Source: Deltaproteobacteria bacterium GWB2_55_19
GTDB taxonomy: Bacteria; Desulfobacterota; GWC2-55-46
Length of the DNA stretch: 64,000 bases
Direction of reading: 5' to 3'
Assembly: GCA_001797465.1 (NCBI GenBank)
Contig: MGPQ01000001.1
Span: forward strand, 1 to 64,000
Position 1 is the stretch's first letter; every line of letters starts with the position of its first letter. Position numbers and translations under genes: made by a program. The notes under the pieces were generated by a model that was not told the origin of the DNA, did not search any database, and saw only the letters and a list, made by a program, of their open reading frames with translations. This document shows positions 27,323-38,226 of the stretch, piece by piece.

Positions 27323-29515
27323 ATGTTCCGTCAAGGCCTCAAATCAAAGATATTGAACCTGACCATAGGGTTGTCGCTTCTCGGCTTCGGCGTCCTTGTC
27401 TTTATAGTCATCAAGGAGGAGGAGAAGAGCCTCCTGCGGGAGAGGATGAAGGCGAGCGAGCTCATGGCCCAGCCCATCCTGCATACCATATACAAGGACA
27501 TGCTCGACGAGAGGGCGGATATGCCCCGTTTCCTTATCGAGGGCTTGAAGACCATCAAGGGTGTCGAGAGGGTACAGCTCATAAGGGCTAACGGTGTCGA
27601 GGAGGCGTTCAAGGACTACAAGACCTTAAACGCCGTAAAGGTCGAGTTCGGCGAGATAAAGCCCGAGTGGGTCGTAGACCACCCGAACATACTCAATAAC
27701 GTGGCGCTCGGTACGCAGAACCAGGATTTCAAGAAGGCCCTTCTGGACTTCAACAAGGGGGCGAAAGAGGCGGTCTCCTATATAGAGAAGGAAGGCGAGA
27801 GGTCCCTATTCACCTACCTCGTGCCGATAGTGGCAAAGCCGAAGTGTTCGTCCTGCCACTCCCAGGAGGAGGCCGCGCGCGGCGTCCTCATGATATCGAC
27901 CTCATTAGACGAGATGTACGAACTGCTGAAGAGTTCGCGTAACAGGTGGATTATTTACGGGGTAATGACGGTAGCGGCTACGACCGTGCTCCTCGGCCTC
28001 CTCGTTACGGGTGTAGTCACCAAGCCCGTCGACAGGGCCGTCGGCATGCTGAAGGCCATAGCCGAGGGCAAGGGCGATTTGACGCAGAGGCTCGATATCT
28101 CGTCGAACGACGAGATGGGCATGCTCGGCAGGTGGTTTAACAAGTTCGTCGAAGGCATGCAGCACATGGTCAAGGAAATATTCGGGATCTCGCGAGAGGT
28201 CTCCGTCGCGTCTTCCGAGATCGAGGCCTCGTCAAGGGAGATAGTCGGGGCCGTCGCCAAACAGCTCCGCGCCGCCGAGGATACATCAGTTTCCATCAAG
28301 GAGATGGACGCATCGATTAAGACCGTAGCCGAGGAGGCCGAGGCCCTTAACCTCTCGGCGATGGAGGTCTCAACTTCCGCTCACGCGATGTCTTCATCCG
28401 TCGACGAGGTGCGGGTCAACATAGAGAAGCTCTTCTACTCGGCCTCGTCCACGACCTCTTCGATCAACGAGATGGCGATATCCATAAACCAGGTCGCCTC
28501 GCACGTCGACGAGCTCTTCAAACGCACCGAGGAGGTCGTCTCTTCCATCATCGAGATAGGCTCTCGCGTAAAGGACGTCGAAAACTACTCGAGGAGGCAG
28601 GCCGAGCTCGCAGAGAAGGTCCGCTCCGACGCCGAGGACATAGGCATGGCCGCGGTCGTAAAGACGCGCGAGGGCATAGAGAAGGTAAGCGAGGAGGTCG
28701 CCTCGACCGGCATAGTAATAAACAGGCTCGGCGAGCGCTCCAAGGAGATAGGAAAGATTTTAACCGTCATAAACGAGATAGCCGACAACACGCACCTCCT
28801 CGCCCTTAACGCGACCATACTCGCGGCCCAGGCCGGGGAGCACGGCAAGGGGTTCGCGGTCGTCGCGCGCCAGGTCAAGGACCTCGCCACCAAGACGACG
28901 TTATCCACCAAGGAGATAGCCGGGCTCATTAGCCAGGTCCAGGGCGAGGTATCCGTGGCGGTCGAATCGATGCAGAGGTCTTCCGAGAAGGTCGAGGACG
29001 GGGTGAGGTTATCGCGAGACGCGCAGGACGCGCTCAAGATGATACTGGATTCGGCCAGGGGGTCGTTCGAGATGGCGAAGATGATAGAGAGGACGACGAT
29101 AGAGCAGACCAAGGGCGCGGTCCAGATAACGAACGCCGCGCAGATGATAAGCCACATGGTCGGCGACATAAAGAACGCGGCGAATGAGCAGTCCTCGGCG
29201 GCGCGCGAGATATTGAAGGACACCGTACAGATGAAGGAGTTCATGGAGCGGGTGAAGCACTCGACGATAGAGCAGTCGAGGGAGGGCAGGCACGTCTCGG
29301 AATCCATCTTCAAGGTGGCGGACAGGATAAAGAAGGTGGCGTCCGCGACTTCCGCGCAGATGGAGTTCTCGAGGAGGATAGTCGCTGCGGTCGAGACGGT
29401 CAAGCAGGCGGCCGAGGACAACGCGGCGCTCGCGTCCCGGCTCGATAAGACGGTAAAAGAGATGAACAGGCAGGCCGAGGCGCTCCGCTCCACCGTAGGG
29501 AGCTTCAAGGCGTAA
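27323..29515 (+). CDS. Methyl-accepting chemotaxis protein with periplasmic c-type heme
   Basis: 730 residues. Membrane helices lie near 12-31 and 208-232, with a periplasmic domain between that carries Cys175-Ser-Ser-Cys178-His179, a c-type heme site in the layout of DUF3365/Tll0287-type heme sensors. A HAMP domain follows (about 233-290), then a long signalling coiled coil with tip INEIADNTHLLALNATILAAQAGEH and FAVVARQVKDLATKT. The tip differs from the usual QTNLLALNAAIEAARAGE. Similar heme chemoreceptors are known in Geobacter. It likely senses redox state or a heme ligand (O2, NO, CO). No che genes are in the window. Confidence 0.92.
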   Translation: MFRQGLKSKILNLTIGLSLLGFGVLVFIVIKEEEKSLLRERMKASELMAQPILHTIYKDMLDERADMPRFLIEGLKTIKGVERVQLIRANGVEEAFKDYKTLNAVKVEFGEIKPEWVVDHPNILNNVALGTQNQDFKKALLDFNKGAKEAVSYIEKEGERSLFTYLVPIVAKPKCSSCHSQEEAARGVLMISTSLDEMYELLKSSRNRWIIYGVMTVAATTVLLGLLVTGVVTKPVDRAVGMLKAIAEGKGDLTQRLDISSNDEMGMLGRWFNKFVEGMQHMVKEIFGISREVSVASSEIEASSREIVGAVAKQLRAAEDTSVSIKEMDASIKTVAEEAEALNLSAMEVSTSAHAMSSSVDEVRVNIEKLFYSASSTTSSINEMAISINQVASHVDELFKRTEEVVSSIIEIGSRVKDVENYSRRQAELAEKVRSDAEDIGMAAVVKTREGIEKVSEEVASTGIVINRLGERSKEIGKILTVINEIADNTHLLALNATILAAQAGEHGKGFAVVARQVKDLATKTTLSTKEIAGLISQVQGEVSVAVESMQRSSEKVEDGVRLSRDAQDALKMILDSARGSFEMAKMIERTTIEQTKGAVQITNAAQMISHMVGDIKNAANEQSSAAREILKDTVQMKEFMERVKHSTIEQSREGRHVSESIFKVADRIKKVASATSAQMEFSRRIVAAVETVKQAAEDNAALASRLDKTVKEMNRQAEALRSTVGSFKA

Positions 29516-29631
29516 AGAAGGGCGCTCTCTCCGCTGGAAAGGCGCAAGGTCTTTTTGAAGCAGCCCGTAACGGAAACAAGCGAAGCTGGCTGACCATTAC
29601 ATATTTTTCAGCACCATGACCAGGAGGTCAT

Positions 29632-30630
29632 ATGAGGACAAACGCCGTTGCCGCTGCGATTCTGTTGATGATGGTTTTTCTGTCTGTACCCGTCAATGGC
29701 GCCCTCGGCGCCGACTGGACAAAAGCCGTAGCGGCGGACGTGACGCTCTTCTATCCCGGCGTCGCCTCGTGGGAATTTCTCACGAGCGACGACCACAGGC
29801 TCGGCGGCAGGGAGATAAAGCAGGCGAGAAAGGACTGCAGGCACTGCCACCTGGGCAAGGGCGGCGAGCTGGATTTGAAGGCAGACGAGATCGCCGCGGG
29901 GTCTATTAAGATGAAGAGGTCGCATAACCCGTTCGAGCCGGAACCGCTACCCGGTAAAAAAGGGATCATGTCGGCTAAGGCGCAGGCCGCTTACGACGAC
30001 GAGTTCCTTTACATAAAGGTCGAATGGGAATCCAAGGGCGCGGGCTGGTCAAAGGGCGCGAAAAAATCGGACAGGGTCTCCCTCCAGATAAACAAGGCAG
30101 AGCCGACCTTTAAAAAATACGGCTGTTTCATAACCTGCCACAACGACCTGAACACGATGCCCGAGTCCCCTTCTAAGAAAGAGGTCTCTGCCAACCCGTA
30201 CTACGGCGGACAGCAGAGGGACGACGTCCGCCTCTACGCCTATTACGCGAGGTCGGCCTGGGACCAGAGGAGGCCGGAAGGGGAGCTCTCCAAAAAGTTA
30301 AAGGACGGCGGCAGGATAGACCTCGTCTCAATCGAGTTCGAAAACGGCGTAGCTACGGCGTTCGACGGCTGGATTTTTGACGACAGGCGCTGGGAGGATA
30401 AGGCCGGGGATGCCACGGGCGCTTATTCCAAAGGAAAGTACTCCGCTGAGTTCAAGCTTAAATTGAAGTCGAAAGACCAGTTTGACGCCGACCTCTTTGA
30501 GGGCGACGTCGTCTCCATTGGCATGGCAGTCCATGACGACGGCGCCTCTAAGAGAAAACACTACGTATCTTTCCCGTTCACAATCGGGCTCGGGGTCGCC
30601 GCGGACATAAAGGCCGAAAAGACAAAGTAA
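29632..30630 (+). CDS. Ethylbenzene-dehydrogenase-like cytochrome with two heme motifs
   Basis: 332 residues with a signal peptide (about 1-26). Cys69-Arg-His-Cys72-His73 is a standard c-heme site. The body resembles the ethylbenzene dehydrogenase heme domain (AYDDEFLYIKVEW...DRVSLQIN...GCFITCH). In that stretch Cys165 and Cys169-His170 form CX3CH, one residue longer than usual; it may bind a second heme covalently or be only the family's conserved turn. It is a periplasmic electron carrier by inference. It starts 117 bases after the chemoreceptor and ends 9 bases before the cytochrome-porin gene, so those two are coupled. Confidence 0.8.
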   Translation: MRTNAVAAAILLMMVFLSVPVNGALGADWTKAVAADVTLFYPGVASWEFLTSDDHRLGGREIKQARKDCRHCHLGKGGELDLKADEIAAGSIKMKRSHNPFEPEPLPGKKGIMSAKAQAAYDDEFLYIKVEWESKGAGWSKGAKKSDRVSLQINKAEPTFKKYGCFITCHNDLNTMPESPSKKEVSANPYYGGQQRDDVRLYAYYARSAWDQRRPEGELSKKLKDGGRIDLVSIEFENGVATAFDGWIFDDRRWEDKAGDATGAYSKGKYSAEFKLKLKSKDQFDADLFEGDVVSIGMAVHDDGASKRKHYVSFPFTIGLGVAADIKAEKTK

Positions 30631-30639
30631 GGAGGCTGG

Positions 30640-31812
30640 ATGAGAGCCTTTTTAAGACGCGCTTTCAAGAGGGCCGCCAACTGCGCTGTCCCCGTCGTAT
30701 TCTGCACGATATTCTTATCCGTCCTTTTATCCCCGTCGCTCTCGGACGCCTATCCGTTTTTTTCGAGGCAGGTCGGGAGGGACTGCACCTTCTGCCACTC
30801 CGTATTCCCGAAGCTGAATGAGACGGGCAGGATGTTCCGCTCCGGCGGGTACAGGCTCTCAGCCGAGGCCGAGTGGAGGGAAGTAAAGGACCTGGCCTCC
30901 ATCCCGGCCGCTATCGAAGTCGAGGTAGAGGCCGCGTACAACGACCTCAACACCAACGGCGCGAATGTTAAATCGTCCGACCTTAAGATTGAGGAGATAG
31001 AGCTCTTCGCCGGCGGCGCGTTCGGAAAGACCGGGAGGGTCTCGGTCAACTCAGCCATCACCTTTGAGGAGACCGAGTCAGGTGCCGATGTCAGCATAAG
31101 GAAGGCGTTCCTTCAGGTGAACGACCTTCTTGGGCCGACAGGCGAGGGGAGGCTTAACTTAAGGGCCGGCAAGTGGGACATAGGGTTGCCGTTTGTGAAT
31201 ACCATCGCCCCGATCTCGAACCGCTACCTCGCCGAAGCCGCGCTTGGCGTACTCTCTATCGAGAAAAAGGCGCTGGAGCTTAACGGGACGTTCACCTCTG
31301 AAGGCGAGACGTTGACTGTAACGCACCGCTGGGCCGTTGGGGCGTCACAGGAGGACGTTCTGAGCGACGACAAGCTAAAGGGCGCCTACGCCCTGTACTC
31401 CGTAACCTTTCAGGAGGATTACAGCCTGGGCGCGCTCGTGAGGACCGGCGAGGAGGCAACGACCGGTGTGGACGCCTCCTACACGCGGTACGGAGTGGCT
31501 GGGGAGGCGGAGTTAGGGCCGACGATACTTACCCTGGGATATTTCAGGGCGGACGCCGGAACTGAGGCCGGCGACTTTCTCGTTGAGGCCCTATGGCTGC
31601 CCCGCGCAAAGGTGAAGCTCGGGGTCCGCTACGAGTATCTGAAGGAAGACGGGAGTCAAGGGGTTTCGTCACAGACCCTGATGGCCCGATATAATATACT
31701 CAGTAACGCGTATATACAGGCGGAATGCAGGTTGCTCACTGACGAGGACCATGTGACTTCAACTAACGAGGACGAGACGAAGCTCCGGGCCTTTCTCGTC
31801 GCTGTATTCTAA
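30640..31812 (+). CDS. Monoheme cytochrome-porin fusion, Cyc2-like
   Basis: 390 residues. A long signal region (about 1-37) is followed at once by FFSRQVGRDCTFCHSVFPKLNETGR with heme site Cys49-Thr-Phe-Cys52-His53. From about residue 80 to the end it shows alternating strands typical of an outer-membrane barrel, ending in LRAFLVAVF with a terminal Phe, the usual barrel signal. One N-terminal heme with a barrel behind it is the plan of Cyc2-type cytochrome-porins, although 390 residues is at the short end and the same N-terminal motif occurs in other uncharacterised families. It may move electrons across the outer membrane. Confidence 0.7.
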   Translation: MRAFLRRAFKRAANCAVPVVFCTIFLSVLLSPSLSDAYPFFSRQVGRDCTFCHSVFPKLNETGRMFRSGGYRLSAEAEWREVKDLASIPAAIEVEVEAAYNDLNTNGANVKSSDLKIEEIELFAGGAFGKTGRVSVNSAITFEETESGADVSIRKAFLQVNDLLGPTGEGRLNLRAGKWDIGLPFVNTIAPISNRYLAEAALGVLSIEKKALELNGTFTSEGETLTVTHRWAVGASQEDVLSDDKLKGAYALYSVTFQEDYSLGALVRTGEEATTGVDASYTRYGVAGEAELGPTILTLGYFRADAGTEAGDFLVEALWLPRAKVKLGVRYEYLKEDGSQGVSSQTLMARYNILSNAYIQAECRLLTDEDHVTSTNEDETKLRAFLVAVF

Positions 31813-31824
31813 AGGGCCTAAAAC

Positions 31825-32400
31825 ATGGGTGCTAAAGATGAAATAGAACTGCTGGACTCAAAGATCGCCCGGCTCAAGGTCGAGTACGAGCAGTACTTCA
31901 TGCGGGTATTGAAGAGAGAGCCCGCGAAGCTCCGCGACGAGGTCGACAAGCTCGTCCTGTTTTACAGCAACAAAAACCTCACCAACACGTCCCTTAGGTT
32001 CAAGTACAACACCATCGTCGCCAAATACAACTCATACAAGCAGTATTGGACGAGGACGCTCCGCGCCATAGAAGAAGGCGAGTTCCACAGGAAGGCCGAG
32101 GGCGAGCTTGAGACCGGCGCGCGCTCCGCGCCCATTCCTCCCGAGGCCCGCAGGCCCGCTCCGAATGCCGCTCCCGGGGCCGGCGATGACGTAAGGGAGG
32201 TCTACGAAAAATACATCGAGGCAAGAAAGGCCTGCAACGAGCCGACCGAGGGCATAACGCTCGGCACGCTTGAGAAGACCCTGCAGGAGTACAAAAAGAA
32301 AGTGGCGGAGCAGTACAAGACCGAGGACGTGGAATTCAAGGTCGCCATAAAGGACGGCAAAGCAAAGCTCACGATCGCGCCGAAGAAGAAGGCGGGGTAG
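31825..32400 (+). CDS. MXAN_5187-like C-terminal-domain protein
   Basis: 191 residues, no signal peptide. The N-terminal part YEQYFMRVLKREPAKLRDEV, then NTSLRFKYNTIVAKYNSYKQYWTR, matches the domain seen at the C-terminus of MXAN_5187-type myxobacterial proteins. A Pro/Ala-rich linker (about 94-118) leads to a second helical-plus-strand part (about 120-188). Function is unknown. It follows the cytochrome-porin gene by 12 bases and is probably in the same operon, though it looks cytoplasmic. Confidence 0.65.
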   Translation: MGAKDEIELLDSKIARLKVEYEQYFMRVLKREPAKLRDEVDKLVLFYSNKNLTNTSLRFKYNTIVAKYNSYKQYWTRTLRAIEEGEFHRKAEGELETGARSAPIPPEARRPAPNAAPGAGDDVREVYEKYIEARKACNEPTEGITLGTLEKTLQEYKKKVAEQYKTEDVEFKVAIKDGKAKLTIAPKKKAG

Positions 32401-32404
32401 TTTA

Positions 32405-32441
32405 ACACCTCCCCTTAACAAGGGGAGGAGGGGAGGGGTCG
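32405..32441. repeat. Palindromic repeat, half copy before the DUF559 gene
   Basis: CCTCCCCTTAACAAGGGGAGG then AGGGGAGGGGTCGTA: the second hairpin and outer end of the palindromic family. It runs straight into the DUF559 reading frame, whose recognisable residues start about 10 bases later. Confidence 0.85.
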
Positions 32442-32451
32442 TATTACAAAG

Positions 32452-32815
32452 GTCTTCAATAGAATAAGCGAAAAAACAAAACGCAAGGCCTTGAGAAATG
32501 ATATGCCCAAGCCCGAGGCATTGTTATGGGCGCGGCTCAAAAGCAAGGAGCTGGGCTATAAATTCAGGCGTCAATACAGTATAGGGTCTTTTATCGTCGA
32601 TTTTTATTGCCCGGAGTTGAAGCTGGCTATCGAGGTGGACGGGGACTCGCATTTTACGGATGATGCCGAAGAGGCCGATAGAGTTCGGGAGAATGAAATA
32701 GAATCATACGGCATACTTTCTGCGCTTTACGAACAAAGATGTATTTGAAAACTTGGACGGGGTGCTTGAGAGGATATATGAGCGCCTGTCTGAGAGGGTG
32801 CTTGTTAATAAGTAG
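32452..32815 (+). pseudogene. Frameshifted DUF559 endonuclease-domain gene
   Basis: The frame opens with VFNRISEKTKRKALRNDMPK and continues PEALLWARLKSKELGYKFRRQ, SIGSFIVDFYCPELKLAIEVDGDSH, the DUF559 (PD-(D/E)XK, Vsr-like) core. After ...NEIESYGI near 32713 the family sequence continues one frame over as YFLRFTNKDVFENLDGVLER, ending at 32815. In the original frame it stops early at 32748. A +1-type shift (one base gained or two lost) therefore breaks the gene. The first standard start is TTG 32491; the residues before it have no ATG. It is flanked by palindromic repeats on both sides, and its 3' end is repeated at 32911-32980. Confidence 0.8.
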
Positions 32816-32833
32816 TAATCTATAAACAGGAAT

Positions 32834-32911
32834 GACCTCCCCTAGCCCCTCCTTGGTAAGGAGGGGAGCTGTTTAACTCCTCCCCTTAACAAGGGGAGGT
32901 CGGGAGGGGTA
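32834..32911. repeat. Double-hairpin palindromic repeat, copy 2
   Basis: GACCTCCCCTAGCCCC, hairpin CCCCTCCTT-GGT-AAGGAGGGG, spacer AGCTGTTTAA, hairpin CTCCCCTT-AAC-AAGGGGAG, then GTCGGGAGGGGT. It differs from 32997-33074 at only a few positions. Confidence 0.92.
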
Positions 32912-32996
32912 GATGTTTAGGTATTACTGTACGGAGCGCTTGAAAGGATTGATGAGAGTCTACCTGAGAGTTAGCATTATTCTTAGAGATTAAAAC

Positions 32997-33074
32997 GACC
33001 TCCCCCAGCCCCTCCTTGGTAAGGAGGGGAGCTGTTTAACTCCTCCCCTTATTAAGGGGAGGCTGGGAGGGATC
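32997..33074. repeat. Double-hairpin palindromic repeat, copy 3
   Basis: Same design as the copy 163 bases upstream, including the AGCTGTTTAA linker. Both lie directly after a copy of the DUF559 gene tail. Confidence 0.92.
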
Positions 33075-33189
33075 ATATTTTTGTCTCTTCGACATTCTAT
33101 CGCTTCCTTGAGACCGGGATTTATACCTTGGGATTGGGGAAGCGAAGAGGTCAGGTTTAGCAAAACCGTAGGAAGGGTATAAAATCGTT

Positions 33190-33242
33190 TTGGTGGGCTC
33201 TGCCCACCAACAAAAAAGGCGGGCATCAAGCCCGCCTTTTTT
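33190..33242. terminator. Tandem hairpins ending the ATP synthase operon
   Basis: TTGGTGGGC-TCT-GCCCACCAA (33190-33210), then AAAAAA-GGCGGGC-ATCAA-GCCCGCC-TTTTTT (33212-33242). The second is a bidirectional terminator, with A-run and T-run on its two sides, 24 bases after the atpC stop on the minus strand. Confidence 0.9.
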
Positions 33243-33265
33243 GTTTAATCTCTTTAAAACCGTCC

Positions 33266-33676
33266 CTACCGCCCCTTCTCCTTAACCTTTATCCGCGCCT
33301 GCGCGAGTTCAAAGGATTCGACCGTCTTTGCGTAGTCGGCGTCTTCGGGGGATAATGTCTTCAAAGCGTCCTCGGCCTTGGCTACGATCGTCTTTGCCGT
33401 TTCCATGTCTATCTCATTCGCCGTCTCCGCATTTTCGACGAGTATGGTGGTCTTGTCCGGCAGGACCTCGGCGTAGCCGCGCCCGACCGCTATGGAGCCC
33501 GTCTCAGACCCCTTCTTGTAGGTTAGCTCCCCGGCCTTAAGGAGCGTCAGGTACTGCGTGTGGCCGGCAAGGACCCCGAACTCCCCTAACCAGCCCGGGG
33601 CAGTGATCTCGTCGACTTCTTTGGAGAGGAGCCTTCTGTAAGGTGTTACTATTTCTAAAAGGAATGTGTCGGCCAT
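33266..33676 (-). CDS. atpC: ATP synthase F1 epsilon subunit
   Basis: 136 residues. The N-terminal beta-sandwich (FLLEIVTPYRRLLSKEVDEITAPGWLGEFGVLAGH) and a two-helix C-terminus are intact. It couples rotor and catalytic head and can inhibit ATP hydrolysis. It is the last gene of the operon, 21 bases after atpD, followed by a terminator. Confidence 0.97.
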   Translation of the reverse strand: MADTFLLEIVTPYRRLLSKEVDEITAPGWLGEFGVLAGHTQYLTLLKAGELTYKKGSETGSIAVGRGYAEVLPDKTTILVENAETANEIDMETAKTIVAKAEDALKTLSPEDADYAKTVESFELAQARIKVKEKGR

Positions 33677-33697
33677 TTATCTCTCTTCCTTCTTTAT

Positions 33698-35122
<1,425 letters not shown>

Positions 35123-35249
35123 TTAAAAATCCTCCTTGTGGGACGGTTGTCTGTTTGTCTTCGTATAATATTTATGGCAAGGCGCCTCAGATGCCGCGCT
35201 CGCAATGACTGAATGAAACCAACGTCCCTTAACCCCGGCCTCTTGTCCG

Positions 35250-36131
35250 TCAGCCCTTCAGGGCCTCGGCGCCGCCGATGATCTCCATGAGCTCCTTGGT
35301 GATAGCCGCCTGGCGGATCCTGTTGTACTTGAGGGTAAGCCCGCTTATCATCTGAGAGGCGTTCTTGGAGGCGGAATCCATCGAGGTCATGCGCGCGCCG
35401 TGCTCGGACGCCGATGATTCCAGCAAAGCCCTGAAGGCCTGTACCTCGACGTACTTGGGCAAAAGGCTTGAGAGCACCTCGTCCCCTGATGGCTCGAAGA
35501 GGAACTCGACCTGTATTTCGTCCTGCTTTTCTTCGTGTTTCCCTTCTTCCGCCTTTGGCGTGGAGATGGGAAGGAGCTTCTGCGCCACAGGCGTCTGCGT
35601 AAGCGCCGACTGGAACTTGCTGTATATTATGTATACCTCGTCGAGCTCTCCCTTTAAAAACGCGTCGGTCAAGGTGCGAGCCATCTCGGCGGCCTGCGAG
35701 TAGCTGGGCCTGCCGCTGCCGAAGGCGCGCGAGGACGCGATGTTTATCTGCCTCCTCTTGAAGTGCTCCATCGAGCGTTTTCCGATGAGGTAGAGTGAGA
35801 CGTCGGAGTCGTTGCGTTCTTTCAAAAACCGCTCTATCGTGCGGAGCAACACTGTGTTGAAGCTACCGCAAAGGCCCCTGTCCGAGGTGATGAGGACAAC
35901 GCCTGTCTTCGCGCCGCCCGTTCCGGCAAGCAGAGGGTGGCTCTCAGGCGAGGTCTTTGCGGCGAGCGACGATATGAGCCCCAGGAGTTTTTCGGCGTAG
36001 GGCCGGGCCGCGACTATCTCGTCCTGCGCCTTTTTGAGCTTCGCCGCCGAGACCATCTTCATGGCCTTGGTTATCTGCTGTGTGTTCTTGACGCTCTTTA
36101 TGCGCCGTTTGATATCCTTAAGACTCGCCAT
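35250..36131 (-). CDS. atpG: ATP synthase F1 gamma subunit
   Basis: 293 residues. The conserved ends are present: ASLKDIKRRIKSVKNTQQITKAMKMVSAAKL at the start, as two overlapping blocks, and YNRIRQAAITKELMEIIGGAEAL at the end. DRGLCGSFN lies in the middle. It is the central rotating shaft. Confidence 0.98.
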   Translation of the reverse strand: MASLKDIKRRIKSVKNTQQITKAMKMVSAAKLKKAQDEIVAARPYAEKLLGLISSLAAKTSPESHPLLAGTGGAKTGVVLITSDRGLCGSFNTVLLRTIERFLKERNDSDVSLYLIGKRSMEHFKRRQINIASSRAFGSGRPSYSQAAEMARTLTDAFLKGELDEVYIIYSKFQSALTQTPVAQKLLPISTPKAEEGKHEEKQDEIQVEFLFEPSGDEVLSSLLPKYVEVQAFRALLESSASEHGARMTSMDSASKNASQMISGLTLKYNRIRQAAITKELMEIIGGAEALKG

Positions 36132-36161
36132 CGGTCGTCCTCTTCGTCGGGGATTATTGCC

Positions 36162-37679
<1,518 letters not shown>

Positions 37680-37680
37680 C

Positions 37681-38226
37681 TTAAACCACCCCTTCCAGTA
37701 TTTTTTCCTTCATGAGTTCGAGCTGGGTTTTCAAGCTGCCGTCGAGGACGGTGTTCTCCATCCTGACGATGAGGCCGCCGAGCAATGCCTTGTTCTCCCT
37801 GAAGGAGATGAGGACCTCTTTCCCGGCTGCCGCGCCTATCCTCTTCCTTATCTCGTCGAGGAGCATCGCGTCCGGCTCAGTCGGGGCCTCGACCACGGCG
37901 CGTATGCGCCCGGAGAGCTCGTCTTCGAGCTTCAAATACGCTTCCGCTATCGCCTCAATGAGCCTTATCTTCCTCATCTCCACGAGTATGGCGAGGAACC
38001 TGCCTACGTAATCGTCGAGCTTGAGGCTTGCCGCTACCGACGCTGTGAGCGCGCGCCTCTCCTCTATCTTGTACATGGGGTTTAGGAGGACCTTGTAAAG
38101 ATCCTCGTTGCCCTTGAAGACCGCTACTACGGATCTTAGCTCCTTTCCGTAGGCGTCGACCTTCCCTTCTTCCTTCGCGACCCCTATGAGGGCCTTTGCG
38201 AATCTCCTCGCGGACGAACTCTTCAT
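37681..38226 (-). CDS. atpH: ATP synthase F1 delta subunit
   Basis: 181 residues. [20 protein letters not shown] at the start and [26 protein letters not shown] at the end, read as separate short blocks, are the OSCP/delta pattern. It joins the peripheral stalk to F1. It overlaps the fused b gene by one base. Confidence 0.96.
   Translation of the reverse strand: MKSSSARRFAKALIGVAKEEGKVDAYGKELRSVVAVFKGNEDLYKVLLNPMYKIEERRALTASVAASLKLDDYVGRFLAILVEMRKIRLIEAIAEAYLKLEDELSGRIRAVVEAPTEPDAMLLDEIRKRIGAAAGKEVLISFRENKALLGGLIVRMENTVLDGSLKTQLELMKEKILEGVV

Larger units (their letters stand above)
32816..33265. other. Intergenic region of tandem DUF559-tail/palindrome units
   Basis: No gene. It holds two full palindromic repeats (32834-32911 and 32997-33074) separated by a second, more decayed copy of the DUF559 gene tail (about 32911-32980, reading YGALERIDESLPES), and a pair of hairpins that end the ATP synthase operon. 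Confidence 0.75.
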
